Shown in pieces: positions 53,424-62,240 of a DNA stretch of 64,000 bases. A program made the position numbers and the translations under genes. The notes below the pieces were generated by a model, which was not told the DNA's origin, ran no database searches, and worked only from the letters and a program-made list of their open reading frames with translations. Origin of the DNA: an uncultured Clostridia bacterium (GTDB taxonomy: Bacteria; Bacillota; Clostridia; UBA1381); contig CAKSIJ010000010.1 in the NCBI GenBank assembly GCA_934462715.1, forward strand, positions 41,237 through 105,236, written 5' to 3'. How positions within the stretch are numbered: the first letter of the stretch is position 1; the number at the start of each line of letters is the position of its first letter.

Positions 53424-53932
53424 TGAAAATCTGCGAATACAATTCTGGAAAGTATCGGGACAGAGAAATTTACAGTGATGAAATAGAAGTGGGTAATTGC
53501 ACCTTAAATGAAATTAATTCGTTTAAGGGTGAATATTCGTTTCTGTCGAATTTCGAAAAATGCACGATAGAGTTTGAAGGATTGACGTATCCGAGTGTCG
53601 AGCATGCTTTCCAGGCAGCTAAAACATTGGATACTGATAAACGCCTAAGTTTTACAAAGGGTTCGCCTGTTTGTGCAAAGAGAAGGGGTAGGTGCCTGAA
53701 GCTTCGTCCTGATTGGGAAGAAATTAAAGATTCAGTTATGTATGCTTGCCTTAAAAGTAAATTTCAAAATGATGATATGAGAAAAAAGCTCATTGCTACA
53801 GGCGATGCGGTGTTAATTGAAGGCAATAATCACGGTGATCGTTATTGGGGCATGGTAAACGGCGAAGGTCAAAATAAGCTTGGACGGCTTTTAATGCAGA
53901 TCAGAAGTGAAATCAAATGTGCTGACCTTTGA
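53423..53932 (+). CDS. NADAR-domain protein
   Basis: 169 residues. FKGEYSFLSNFEKCTIEFEGLTYPSVEHAFQAAKT (in two parts) and the C-terminal NHGDRYWGMVNGEGQNKLGRLLM are typical NADAR (YbiA-like) signatures. NADAR enzymes remove ADP-ribose or cleave related N-glycosides and occur in nucleotide repair and anti-defence settings. Starts at the RecD2 stop (one-base overlap). Confidence 0.9.
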   Translation: MKICEYNSGKYRDREIYSDEIEVGNCTLNEINSFKGEYSFLSNFEKCTIEFEGLTYPSVEHAFQAAKTLDTDKRLSFTKGSPVCAKRRGRCLKLRPDWEEIKDSVMYACLKSKFQNDDMRKKLIATGDAVLIEGNNHGDRYWGMVNGEGQNKLGRLLMQIRSEIKCADL

Positions 53933-53975
53933 AAATCATATCGACTATATTTATAGAAAGAAAGGAATGAAGAAA

Positions 53976-54803
53976 ATGAATGAAAACAATGATAAAGGTA
54001 TCCTGTATGATATGAATGATGCGGTAAAAGCGCTCAATAATGTTGATGGCTTTGAACCTAAAAACTATTTAAGAGAAGAAAAGACAGATGAGGGAACATC
54101 TGTCTATCTTGACACGAAGTTTCGGCTTTTGTGGTTCAGACTTAAATATCCCGATGGAAAACTTGTGAAAATACCTAAAGTTCTCAATAAGGACTATGCT
54201 ACATTTGAGGTCAGGGTGTATTCACATAAGGACGATACACCGGATAATTTTCTGGCAAACGGATTTGCATCACGATACAGAGATGACGGAAATGAAAAAT
54301 TCGGTCTTAACTTTGTAGAAAGCGCTGAAACAGCGGCGCTGGGAAGAGCATTAAAGGATGCGGGCTTTGGCACGCAATTTTGTGATATTGCACTGCCGAA
54401 TGACCAGACGATTGTTGACGCAGGTGTTAATATTTCGTTTGAGTGCGGAAATGATGAACTTCCCAACCCGGATGAAGATGGAATTCCTGCTTTGGATAAT
54501 TCCGGAGAAACTGTGACGGAAACAAAAACAGTAGCTGCGGAAAAACCGAAAGAGGTTCCCAAAGAAAAGGAAAAACCGAAACTTGTGCTGTCAAAAGATA
54601 TGCCTGTTGATGAGCTTCTTGCCAAGATGACGCTTGAATATGCAAAATCAATTGTTGTTGATTATGGATTTGATAAAGACAAAAATCTTGGTCAGCTTGC
54701 GGTAGAACGTCCGAAAGGAATTGAGTATCACGCAAGCCATGCAAAGAACAATTTGATACGGGCAGGGGCAATGTTCCTTTTGGAACAGGCTAAAACTGCA
54801 TAA
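53976..54803 (+). CDS. Putative single-strand annealing or Rad52/Erf-like protein
   Basis: ATG 53976 (AAAGGA upstream; 53967 possible). 275 residues. SRYRDDGNEKFGLNFVESAETAALGRALKDAGFG (in two parts) resembles the ETxAxGRALxxAGFG block of phage single-strand annealing proteins and related ssDNA binders. The middle is a charged linker (TKTVAAEKPKEVPKEKEKPK), then a small C-terminal domain. Location near YqaJ, RecD2 and primase supports a recombination mediator. Confidence 0.55.
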   Translation: MNENNDKGILYDMNDAVKALNNVDGFEPKNYLREEKTDEGTSVYLDTKFRLLWFRLKYPDGKLVKIPKVLNKDYATFEVRVYSHKDDTPDNFLANGFASRYRDDGNEKFGLNFVESAETAALGRALKDAGFGTQFCDIALPNDQTIVDAGVNISFECGNDELPNPDEDGIPALDNSGETVTETKTVAAEKPKEVPKEKEKPKLVLSKDMPVDELLAKMTLEYAKSIVVDYGFDKDKNLGQLAVERPKGIEYHASHAKNNLIRAGAMFLLEQAKTA

Positions 54804-54815
54804 GGAGGAATCGAA

Positions 54816-55157
54816 ATGTTAAATGAAATTAAAGAACAAATGTTGTCAGCAAGGAACAGGTTAATAAACTTTTTCTTTAAACCTAAGATTACACGGAATA
54901 CTTATTGTATTCCGTGTACGTGGGTTTATACAGGAAGAGTATATGTTTGCGCACCTAACTCCGAACTGGCAAAAGCTTATGTTCAAAGTGCAAAGATTGA
55001 ACCGGATTTGGATGAGTGTTGCAGCATTCAAATAAAACCTGACATTGAGCATCCCATTCTGTGCAGATGCGGTAAATGCGGAAAAGAGTATATTGTTTCC
55101 AAGTATCGTACAAGCAATAAATGTCAATATTGCGGAAATGGCGGTGATTTGGTATGA
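54816..55157 (+). CDS. Small zinc-ribbon protein
   Basis: 113 residues from ATG 54816 behind AAGGAGG. The C-terminal CRCGKCGKEYIVSKYRTSNK followed by CQYCG is a zinc ribbon; IPCTWVYTGRVYVCA lies before it. Its stop overlaps the next start (ATGA). Probably nucleic-acid binding. Confidence 0.65.
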   Translation: MLNEIKEQMLSARNRLINFFFKPKITRNTYCIPCTWVYTGRVYVCAPNSELAKAYVQSAKIEPDLDECCSIQIKPDIEHPILCRCGKCGKEYIVSKYRTSNKCQYCGNGGDLV

Positions 55158-55912
55158 GCTACAGCATTGTTTATGCCAGGGAATTTATAAAAGCCGGTGA
55201 TGGAAGAATATTGCCGCTTGTGTTGTGTGGAAGCAATAACTGCTGGACTATTGGCATAAGCGGGCGAGAATCGAGAGAACGACACTGGAATTTGATGTAT
55301 ATAAAAAACAATGAAATTCCTGCATTATTTCCAAAGCAGCTTATTGAAAAAGTAAAAGCTTATATTCCAAGTGAGTATCAGCAGCATTTTATGAGAAGCG
55401 GTAAGTGGGTAGATGATGCGAGGTTAATGCGTTTCTTTGAAAATGGCATCAAAAAGGCAAAAACATTGGAAGAAATCAACGATGAATTACTGATTAAGAG
55501 TTGGTTATGCGGAGAGGTATATTATTATAAAGGATATGATACTGTATGCATTTATTCTTCGATAATAAAAAGTACAGAGCAGTTAGATGATTTTCTTTCG
55601 GAGGCTGGCAGACTGATTTGTGAGAATAAGGATGCTCATAAGTTATATGTAGATATTTCTTTTGATATAGAAAAACCATTGGAAAGGGAAAAAGTAGCTC
55701 GGAAGAAAAAAGAAAGGCTGAAACAATTCTATGTTGTAACAACGAATTTTGGTTATGTAAGTTCACTTACACGCTCAGGAATATACTCTACACATTCTGC
55801 AGATTATGCAAAACAATTCAAAACGGAAAAAGAAGCAAATAAATGGATAAAAGATCGCGACATTGAAAGGAGATTCCGAAAATTGAATTTTGGAGTTGAA
55901 TATATGGCATAG
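55154..55912 (+). CDS. Hypothetical protein
   Basis: 252 residues coupled by ATGA to the upstream gene. Mixed alpha/beta, lysine-rich C-terminus (REKVARKKKERLKQFYVVTT). No motif recognised, no membrane segment. Lies directly before the primase. Confidence 0.6.
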   Translation: MSYSIVYAREFIKAGDGRILPLVLCGSNNCWTIGISGRESRERHWNLMYIKNNEIPALFPKQLIEKVKAYIPSEYQQHFMRSGKWVDDARLMRFFENGIKKAKTLEEINDELLIKSWLCGEVYYYKGYDTVCIYSSIIKSTEQLDDFLSEAGRLICENKDAHKLYVDISFDIEKPLEREKVARKKKERLKQFYVVTTNFGYVSSLTRSGIYSTHSADYAKQFKTEKEANKWIKDRDIERRFRKLNFGVEYMA

Positions 55913-55923
55913 GAGGCGATGCT

Positions 55924-57051
55924 ATGTCAAATTATCAATATGATTTGCCTTTTAACATTATGGATGTGGCAGGTATACTGAATATCAGGATTAAACGTCC
56001 TGGAAGAAAAAGCATATATACAGACTGCCCTTTTTGCGGTGATACACGAGGGAAGATGAATTTAAATCTTGAAAAAAACCAATTTCGCTGCAATTATTGC
56101 GGTGAAAGCGGCGGAGCCATTGCGTTATATGCGAAAGCTCACGGATTATCAAATTCGGTTGCCTACCGTGAAATATGCGAAATTCTTTACGGGGATGCTA
56201 ATCCAAAAGAGTATAAATCAGCAGCAAAACCAAAAATTGATTTACCGTCTAATTCTGAAATTGCGTCTGTATATGACAGAAATCAGACCTATGAAATGAT
56301 GATGTCAATGCTGAAATTGACTGATAAGCATATTGATGACCTTGTAAAACGCGGATTGTCATTAGAACAAATCAGAAAAAACGGGTACAGGAGTACACCG
56401 GCTTTTGGGTTTGAGCAAATGGCAAAGGCGCTGCAGGACAAAGGGTGTGTAGTAGAAGGAATCCCGGGCTTTTATGAAAAAAGCAACGGAGCGTGGACGA
56501 TTAATTTCAAGTCCTACTGTTCGGGGATTCTTATTCCGTATCGAACAATTTCCGGGTTGATACAGGCATTTCAGATTCGGTTGGACAGACCTTTTGTTGA
56601 TGAAAAAGGGCATAAGACTAAGTACATATGGTTATCAAGCGTAGATGAAGAAAAAGGGACGTCTTCTCAAAGCCCTGCTCATTTTGTGGGAGATCCATGT
56701 GATGAACAGGCTATATTTGTTACCGAAGGAGCATTAAAAGCGGACATTGCATCTGCGTTATCGGGACGAACCTTTATCGCAATAGCAGGAACCGGTTGTA
56801 TTGATTCATTGAAGGAACCGTTTGAAATCATAAAACGAAACGGTGTGTCAAAGGTTTATGAAGCTCTTGATATGGATAAAACCGAAAATCAGTATGTTGC
56901 CAAAGCTGCTTGCAAACTAACGGAGATGATAAAATCGTTTGGTTTTAAAACAAAAACGACAAAATGGAAATGGGATAAAAGCAGACCGGAAGAAAATAAA
57001 GGTATAGACGATATGCTTTTGTCAAAGAAAAAAAACAATCTAATTGTATGA
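55924..57051 (+). CDS. DnaG-like primase with CHC2 zinc finger and TOPRIM-type domain
   Basis: 375 residues. CPFCGDTRGKMNLNLEKNQF and CNYCGESGGAIALY form the CHC2 zinc-binding domain (about residues 37-66). The C-terminal IFVTEGALKADIASALSGRT and YEALDMDKTENQYV fit a DUF3854/TOPRIM-type catalytic part. It would prime replication or the transferred strand of the element. AGGAGG precedes ATG 55924. Confidence 0.88.
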   Translation: MSNYQYDLPFNIMDVAGILNIRIKRPGRKSIYTDCPFCGDTRGKMNLNLEKNQFRCNYCGESGGAIALYAKAHGLSNSVAYREICEILYGDANPKEYKSAAKPKIDLPSNSEIASVYDRNQTYEMMMSMLKLTDKHIDDLVKRGLSLEQIRKNGYRSTPAFGFEQMAKALQDKGCVVEGIPGFYEKSNGAWTINFKSYCSGILIPYRTISGLIQAFQIRLDRPFVDEKGHKTKYIWLSSVDEEKGTSSQSPAHFVGDPCDEQAIFVTEGALKADIASALSGRTFIAIAGTGCIDSLKEPFEIIKRNGVSKVYEALDMDKTENQYVAKAACKLTEMIKSFGFKTKTTKWKWDKSRPEENKGIDDMLLSKKKNNLIV

Positions 57052-57053
57052 TG

Positions 57054-57080
57054 AAACGGTGTCAGAAATGGCACCGTTTT
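57054..57080 (+). terminator. Weak terminator after the primase
   Basis: AAACGGTG (57054-57061) pairs with CACCGTTT (57072-57079) around a 10-base loop; only four T residues follow. It could cause partial termination between the primase and the methylase-like gene. Confidence 0.65.
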
Positions 57081-57108
57081 ATGTATACAGAAGTAAAGGA
57101 GAGCTATA

Positions 57109-57930
57109 ATGATGAAAAAAGCAAAATATATAAATCCAAATGAGTATATTAATGATATAGTTAAGGAATTTCAAACAATAAGTTATTCTCACGGAATTTC
57201 AACAGTATTCACTGACTATATAACTATGGTGTCATGTGCAATTAGTAATAGTATAGACAAATTGCATTTTGATGAACGGGAAAAGCTGTACACTGAAACA
57301 ATAAAAAAATATACCGATGAAGAAAGAAAAAATATATTTAAATTGCATGGCAAGATTGTTACAGCATTAAATGAAAAACAATTCAAAAAAGATGTTTTGG
57401 GAGACGTGTTTCACGCTTTAAGACTCAGCAATTCGTGGAATGGACAGTATTTTACACCAATGAATGTTGCTAACTGTATGGCTCTGATGGTGGTCGGAAA
57501 TATGTCACAGGAAATGAAGGATAAAGGATATGCAAAATTTTGTGAGCCATCTTGCGGAAGTGGTGTGATGATTATTGCCGCTGCAGATGCGGTATGTCAG
57601 GCTAATTTGAATCCTTCTAAGAACATGTGTGTTCTTGCGGTGGATAATGATATTAGGTGTGCAATGATGGCGTACATACAGCTGTCATATTTAGGTATAC
57701 CGGCGGTTGTTATTCATGGAGATAGCTTAAGAAATGAAGAATACACAAGGTTTTATACGCCGATTTATGTATTGAATGGTTGGCTATGGAAAGAACCGAT
57801 GTCCTTAACAAATCAAATATGTGATGATGACATAAAGCTGAGAAATATTATGTTTGATTTTACGGGTAAATCCAAAGATAATAATATTGACTTAACATCA
57901 GAAAAGGAAGGAGAAAAGAAAGATGCTTAA
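57109..57930 (+). CDS. N6-methylase-fold protein lacking the NPPY motif
   Basis: 273 residues. FHALRLSNSWNGQYFTPMNVAN and the SAM-binding FCEPSCGSGVMIIAAADA (about 143-160), then LAVDNDIRCAMMAYIQLSYL, follow HsdM-type methylases. Where the catalytic (N/D)PP(Y/F) should be, the sequence reads YVLNGWLWKEP, so catalysis is doubtful. I recall similar shortened forms on clostridial conjugative elements. GGAGAG precedes ATG 57109. Confidence 0.75.
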   Translation: MMKKAKYINPNEYINDIVKEFQTISYSHGISTVFTDYITMVSCAISNSIDKLHFDEREKLYTETIKKYTDEERKNIFKLHGKIVTALNEKQFKKDVLGDVFHALRLSNSWNGQYFTPMNVANCMALMVVGNMSQEMKDKGYAKFCEPSCGSGVMIIAAADAVCQANLNPSKNMCVLAVDNDIRCAMMAYIQLSYLGIPAVVIHGDSLRNEEYTRFYTPIYVLNGWLWKEPMSLTNQICDDDIKLRNIMFDFTGKSKDNNIDLTSEKEGEKKDA

Positions 57931-58252
57931 CAAATTAAAAGTACAATTTATCAGATGCTTGCAAAAATATTCGGTAAAAGCTGATGAGCGGATTGATTCA
58001 CAAAAAATCGTTGTCAAAATTCAAGGCGGATATCTTGTTGCTACCGAGTCGATGGATCCTGAGTATCCGGGGATAGATGTTGAATTTATATCCGATTCGG
58101 ATAATGGTGGTTATACTTCTCGGCCACGTATTCTTTTTGAGAAGCCGGTTGAAGGTGGCGAACTGAGAGTACTGATATGGAATGATAAAAATTCTGAAGA
58201 TTATACCGAAGAAATTATATTTGAAGAACAAAGGAGACAAAATAATGAATAA
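57923..58252 (+). CDS. Small hypothetical protein
   Basis: 109 residues overlapping the methylase-like gene by 8 bases. Beta-rich (KIVVKIQGGYLVATESMDPEYPG). Not recognised. Overlaps the next gene by 8 bases. Confidence 0.55.
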   Translation: MLNKLKVQFIRCLQKYSVKADERIDSQKIVVKIQGGYLVATESMDPEYPGIDVEFISDSDNGGYTSRPRILFEKPVEGGELRVLIWNDKNSEDYTEEIIFEEQRRQNNE

Positions 58253-58685
58253 ATACGAGGAAATGCTGAAACGTGCAGATGAGAAATATAAATTCAGCAA
58301 TTTAGAAAAAAAGAAAATCATTGGTCTGCTTGATTATTGCCACGCAAATGATGTACGATGGACGCTAAGACGTATGTTTGAAGTATATTTTATGTGTGAT
58401 GCAATGCCGGGAATGGAAATTACAACCTGTGATTGTAATGATCAGTGTGCAAAATACGGCTGCTCTAATTGTACGGCAGCAGATGATGCGGAGCTTCTGA
58501 TAAATCAGGAAAAATCTATTCTAGATTTTGAAGAATATGATGAATTTTATTTTAAAGATGAGGTCAAATCCATCATAAATAAATATCACGGCTCGAAAAA
58601 TGTGAAAATTCAACCGGAAGAAATTGAAATGATCATTAAAGAGGTAAAACGAGAACTTAACTGCTATAACAAGCGGTTAGAATAA
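58245..58685 (+). CDS. Hypothetical cysteine-rich helical protein
   Basis: ATG 58245 behind AAAGGAG; 146 residues. Contains CDCNDQCAKYGCSNC, a possible metal-binding cluster, between helical segments. Not recognised. Confidence 0.55.
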   Translation: MNKYEEMLKRADEKYKFSNLEKKKIIGLLDYCHANDVRWTLRRMFEVYFMCDAMPGMEITTCDCNDQCAKYGCSNCTAADDAELLINQEKSILDFEEYDEFYFKDEVKSIINKYHGSKNVKIQPEEIEMIIKEVKRELNCYNKRLE

Positions 58686-58705
58686 CAGAGAAGGAGGAGT
58701 AAATA

Positions 58706-59260
58706 ATGTCTGAATATTGCGGAGTTTATAATCAAGGTGCATTGTTTTATCGCGAGGACTTTGATGTTTTAAAAACAATACGTTATTTTTGTGATATGTA
58801 TAGAATAAACCTTGATGATGAAATAGTACATGAAATAAAGAATAACGATATAACAGATGAGCATTTTGCTTTTCTTTGCAATGAGCTCGAAGTGAATATT
58901 GATGTAAAAACGCTTCAGGAACTTTGCAGCGCAGCCCTAAATTCGTATGAAATAAACGATTTGTTTATAGACGGTGCGAAATCCGGAATAGGGAATGATA
59001 TGGTTTATGGAAAGTTATATCTCGATTTACAGGGACTGTTTATGTTTTATGATGACATGCCGCATAAAACGATTGCGGGTGAATGTATGATGCTTTGTTT
59101 TAATGTTCCGTATGCATGGGATATAAAAAATGTAATCATTCCTGCAGACAGGCGTATAGCGGTATTTCAGTTACAACAAGCCACAAAGTCATTATTTAAA
59201 GACAACATTGATTGGGATAAAAGACTCGGCTGCTTATACGGCATAACAAAGAATTTATGA
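58706..59260 (+). CDS. Hypothetical protein
   Basis: 184 residues from ATG 58706 behind AAGGAGGAG. Soluble, acidic, no motif recognised. A strong hairpin follows 8 bases after its stop, then an insertion sequence begins. Last intact gene of the leader-C operon in this window. Confidence 0.55.
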   Translation: MSEYCGVYNQGALFYREDFDVLKTIRYFCDMYRINLDDEIVHEIKNNDITDEHFAFLCNELEVNIDVKTLQELCSAALNSYEINDLFIDGAKSGIGNDMVYGKLYLDLQGLFMFYDDMPHKTIAGECMMLCFNVPYAWDIKNVIIPADRRIAVFQLQQATKSLFKDNIDWDKRLGCLYGITKNL

Positions 59261-59267
59261 CGAAATC

Positions 59268-59296
59268 AGGGGATAGAGCGAAAAGTTCTATCCCCT
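59268..59296 (+). terminator. Hairpin that lost its T-run at the IS junction
   Basis: AGGGGATAGA (59268-59277) pairs with TCTATCCCCT (59287-59296), a perfect 10-bp stem with a 9-base loop. The next bases (ATTAGAGA) are not a T-run and coincide with the start of the IS copy, suggesting that insertion removed the terminator's tail. Confidence 0.6.
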
Positions 59297-59299
59297 ATT

Positions 59300-60665
59300 A
59301 GAGATGTGCAAAACGCATGAAATAAAAAGTAAATAAAACATCAACAAAAGCAAACAAAGCAACAAAAGCGAATAATAGTTAAAAAAGGGTATGGCAAACA
59401 AGCCTAATGGCGAAATTCAAAAATTTTCAGTTTAAAAAGCGTTAGGAAAGTCGTTTTAAAGTTTTCACGCTGCGATAAGAAACATCTTTCTTAGTGATAA
59501 CGGCAGCAATTGCAATCGATAAAAGTGAGATATGAGCAATTGTATTAAGATTTTTAACGGAATTACCGCTGCGGACAAAAACTCTTTCGCAGCCTGCCTG
59601 CTTAAAGCGCGAATTATATCTTTCGGCTTCTGTTCTGAGAGCATAAACGGATTTAAAGGATATTGAGCTTCTATCAATGGAAAGCCTGTAATCATCCGGA
59701 ATAGCTACGTATTTAGTGCAGCCACGATTTTTCTTACCGTTATTCCAACATTTGTGATTGCATGGACAACAGCCGCCTTTGGAGCGTTTAAACGGACAGC
59801 TGTATTTCTGACGTGTTCGACCGTTTTCTGAAAACTTGCCGTCTTTGTGCATTGCCAGTCCGGCTTCGCAAATGATATTTCCTGCCGGCAGCTTTTTAGG
59901 ATTTTTGGTGTTTCGTTTGTTTAAGGCAATAAAGCAATCACCGTTGTATGTATCATGAACAGCATTGTAAATAGCTTTAACATCATATGCTTTGTCGGCT
60001 AAAAACGTACATTCCGCTAACGGAAAAAAAGAATTTGCTTTTGCGAGGATTTCGAGTGTTACAGAACTGTCGGAAACATTGGCACCGGTTGTTAATTCAC
60101 AAATGGGTAAGCCCGATATACAGTCGACAAGAATATGATTTTTGTAACCCCAATAGAATTCGTACTTCTTTTCGTCATGCTGATTTGAAGCGGTTTGAAC
60201 ACCAAGTCTGCAATCCTTATCAGCCTTTGGAGGAGAGGCTTTAGAAAACTTATCCTTTTTAAAGGACTTAGGATTGTTGTTAGAAACATTAGCCTTAACG
60301 GGAGTAGCATCCAAAGCAATAAAAGATGAATCAATCAAAGATAAACCGGCGGCTTTTAATACCTGCGATTGCATAACGGTTTGAAGTATATCGTTATCAA
60401 ATTCGCGGATAAAGCGAGTGAATTTTTCATAAGAAGGTAATTTGCGAGATATGTCAAAACCGCAGTAATGAGCGATAATCAGATTGTTTGACAGATAGTC
60501 GTGCAAGTCTGAAATTTGGGAGAAACCCTCGCATTTCATGACAATAAAGGCACAAATAATAACGTGATTGCTGTAACCTGTACGACCGGTTTTGGAGTTT
60601 TGCACGTGGCTAAAATTATAATATAAAAACAATCGAAAAATTAGATTTATGGGTTTGTTTAATTT
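59300..60665 (-). mobile_element. DDE insertion sequence, copy 1 (approximate ends)
   Basis: The low-coordinate end is set where the sequence begins to match copy 2 at 63190 (GAGANGTGCAAAACGCATGAAATAAAAAGT, split here only as landmarks). The non-coding end (59300-59441) is nearly identical in both copies. The high end is not defined by a second copy; the transposase frame suggests it reaches about 60665. Confidence 0.75.
59442..60632 (-). CDS. DDE transposase (IS4/IS1182-like superfamily)
   Basis: 396 residues from TTG 60632; the frame stays open and coding-like further upstream (KLNKPINLIF), so the true N-terminus may be longer. Catalytic triad candidates are D in IALDATPVKA, D in FLADKAYDV and E in LRTEAERYNSRFKQ. 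A CPFKRSKGGCCPCNHKC stretch lies between. The protein appears intact and could mobilise both copies. Exact IS family not certain. Confidence 0.85.
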   Translation of the reverse strand: MFLYYNFSHVQNSKTGRTGYSNHVIICAFIVMKCEGFSQISDLHDYLSNNLIIAHYCGFDISRKLPSYEKFTRFIREFDNDILQTVMQSQVLKAAGLSLIDSSFIALDATPVKANVSNNNPKSFKKDKFSKASPPKADKDCRLGVQTASNQHDEKKYEFYWGYKNHILVDCISGLPICELTTGANVSDSSVTLEILAKANSFFPLAECTFLADKAYDVKAIYNAVHDTYNGDCFIALNKRNTKNPKKLPAGNIICEAGLAMHKDGKFSENGRTRQKYSCPFKRSKGGCCPCNHKCWNNGKKNRGCTKYVAIPDDYRLSIDRSSISFKSVYALRTEAERYNSRFKQAGCERVFVRSGNSVKNLNTIAHISLLSIAIAAVITKKDVSYRSVKTLKRLS

Positions 60666-60667
60666 AG

Positions 60668-60916
60668 CTAAGGTTAGGTGTTGTTGACAGAGGTCAGCTT
60701 ACACCGAAAACAAAGATGTATATATATCCGTTTTCAAATGTCAACGGATTTTCGTTATGCTGCGGAGCTAACTGCTTTCCGCCGATAAAGTCGCTGCACC
60801 AGTTGACGGGGATTGTGTACTTCATTATGTCTATGCCGAACATTAACGATCATTATAGAACCGAACGCATTCAGCTCGATATGAAGTATAGTAAAAACAT
60901 TTGCGTGGTGAAGTAA
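60668..60916 (+). pseudogene. 3' remnant of an interrupted gene, possibly E2-like/PRTRC-B type
   Basis: The frame ending at TAA 60916 is open back to about 60668 with no start or ribosome site: VVDRGQLTPKTKMYIYPFSN, then CCGANCFPPIKSLHQLTG and NDHYRTERIQLDMKYSKN. The YPFSNV ... CCGAN ... P pattern resembles prokaryotic E2-family (PRTRC-B-like) proteins. Its 5' part is absent on the other side of the IS, so a deletion accompanied or followed the insertion. Confidence 0.5.
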
Positions 60917-61102
60917 TCTATCAATAATTGAATTGACATACACTGAGAAATTTTTTGAATAGGTTATAAAGCGTGTTTCTGTAAAATCCACACATATCGG
61001 CTATTTTGCATTAGAAAAGTCTATTACTTTTTGGATATTTATTGCAAATTGATATTGAAACCTAAATGTCGGAATTGTTCAATTAAATGTCGGAGTTGCC
61101 TC

Positions 61103-61131
61103 TTGAAATGGCAGCGTGTGAATGATATAAT
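61103..61131 (+). promoter_or_regulatory. Promoter of the sugar ABC permease genes
   Basis: TTGAAA (61103-61108) and TATAAT (61126-61131), 17 bases apart. Two direct repeats AAATGTCGGA(A/G)TTG lie immediately upstream (61062 and 61085), a likely regulator site. The leader to ATG 61251 is about 110 bases and shows nothing else. Confidence 0.75.
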
Positions 61132-61250
61132 AATAAAAGATTATTGATATGTAATTAAGTGTAAAGGATATAAAAATTATTCTGCAAAACCGGAATTGTT
61201 TTTTTTGCGTCTGATACAAAAATAATTGTATAAGAAAGGAAGCTTAAGAT

Positions 61251-62225
61251 ATGAAGCAAAATCATTCGATGATGACAGATAAGAAAAATTCACCTAACAA
61301 GAAAAAGGGAAAATTGACAGCCAATGATTGGCAATTGTATTCGTTATGTATAATCCCTCTTATACTTGTTTTTATATTTTCGTATTTACCGATGGTAGGT
61401 ATTATAATTGCATTTAAAAACTATAAGTTTAATCTGGGAGTGTTCGGAAGCCCATGGGTAGGTTTTTCAAACTTCGAGATGTTTTTTAAATCAAATGTAT
61501 TTACACAATTGGTTTGGAATACGTTATCAAATAACTTTTTGTTTATTGTTTTCGGAACGGTGGCATCTCTCATGGTTGCAATATTGCTGTTTGAATTAAA
61601 AAGCAGAACTGCAACCAAGGTATTTCAGACGCTTTTGATTACTCCTCACTTTATGTCGTGGGTAATTGTGGCTTACATTGTATATGCGATTTTGAATCCA
61701 AACTACGGATATTTGAATCAGATATTACAGCTTTTCGGAATGGAAAAGATTGACTGGTACTCAAAGCCGGCTGCATGGCCTGTAATTCTTACGATAACTA
61801 CAATATGGAAAGGTGTCGGAATGGATTCGGTTGTTTATTATGCGTCATTGATGGGTATTGATACATCTCTGTTTGAAGCAGCGGAGGTTGACGGAGCAAA
61901 CAAACTTCAAAGAACTTTACGTATTGTGTTGCCAAGCTTGGTGCCGCTTGTTGCGGTTCTGACAATATTAAAAATAGGCAATATCTTCAGAGCTGATTTC
62001 GGATTATTTTATACAGTAACACAAGATGGTGCAAGCGGAAATCTTTATAAAACAACCAATGTTATCGATACATACATTTTCAGAACATTCAAAGAGAATG
62101 CGTCGGGAAATGCCTATGGCTTGACATCGGCGGTAGGACTTTTGCAATCTTTTGTGGGAATGATACTGGTTGTTGTTACCAACTGGGCATCAAAGAAGAT
62201 AGATAAAGATTTAGGATTATTCTAA
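61251..62225 (+). CDS. LplB/YteP-type sugar ABC transporter permease
   Basis: 324 residues with about six membrane helices. The EAA loop EAAEVDGANKLQRTLRIVLPS (residues about 205-225, shown in part) contacts the ATPase. AWNTLSNNF-type and GFSNFEMFF segments fit the oligogalacturonide/complex-sugar uptake permeases of Firmicutes. AAAGGAAG precedes ATG 61251. No binding protein or ATPase gene is present, so the operon is incomplete here. Confidence 0.9.
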   Translation: MKQNHSMMTDKKNSPNKKKGKLTANDWQLYSLCIIPLILVFIFSYLPMVGIIIAFKNYKFNLGVFGSPWVGFSNFEMFFKSNVFTQLVWNTLSNNFLFIVFGTVASLMVAILLFELKSRTATKVFQTLLITPHFMSWVIVAYIVYAILNPNYGYLNQILQLFGMEKIDWYSKPAAWPVILTITTIWKGVGMDSVVYYASLMGIDTSLFEAAEVDGANKLQRTLRIVLPSLVPLVAVLTILKIGNIFRADFGLFYTVTQDGASGNLYKTTNVIDTYIFRTFKENASGNAYGLTSAVGLLQSFVGMILVVVTNWASKKIDKDLGLF

Positions 62226-62240
62226 GGGAGGAAAAATAGA

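Noticed and set aside
60594..60606. GTTTTGCAC as the inverted terminal repeat of IS copy 1
   Set aside because: It mirrors GTGCAAAAC at the other end, but the transposase frame continues beyond it, so it is probably coincidental.
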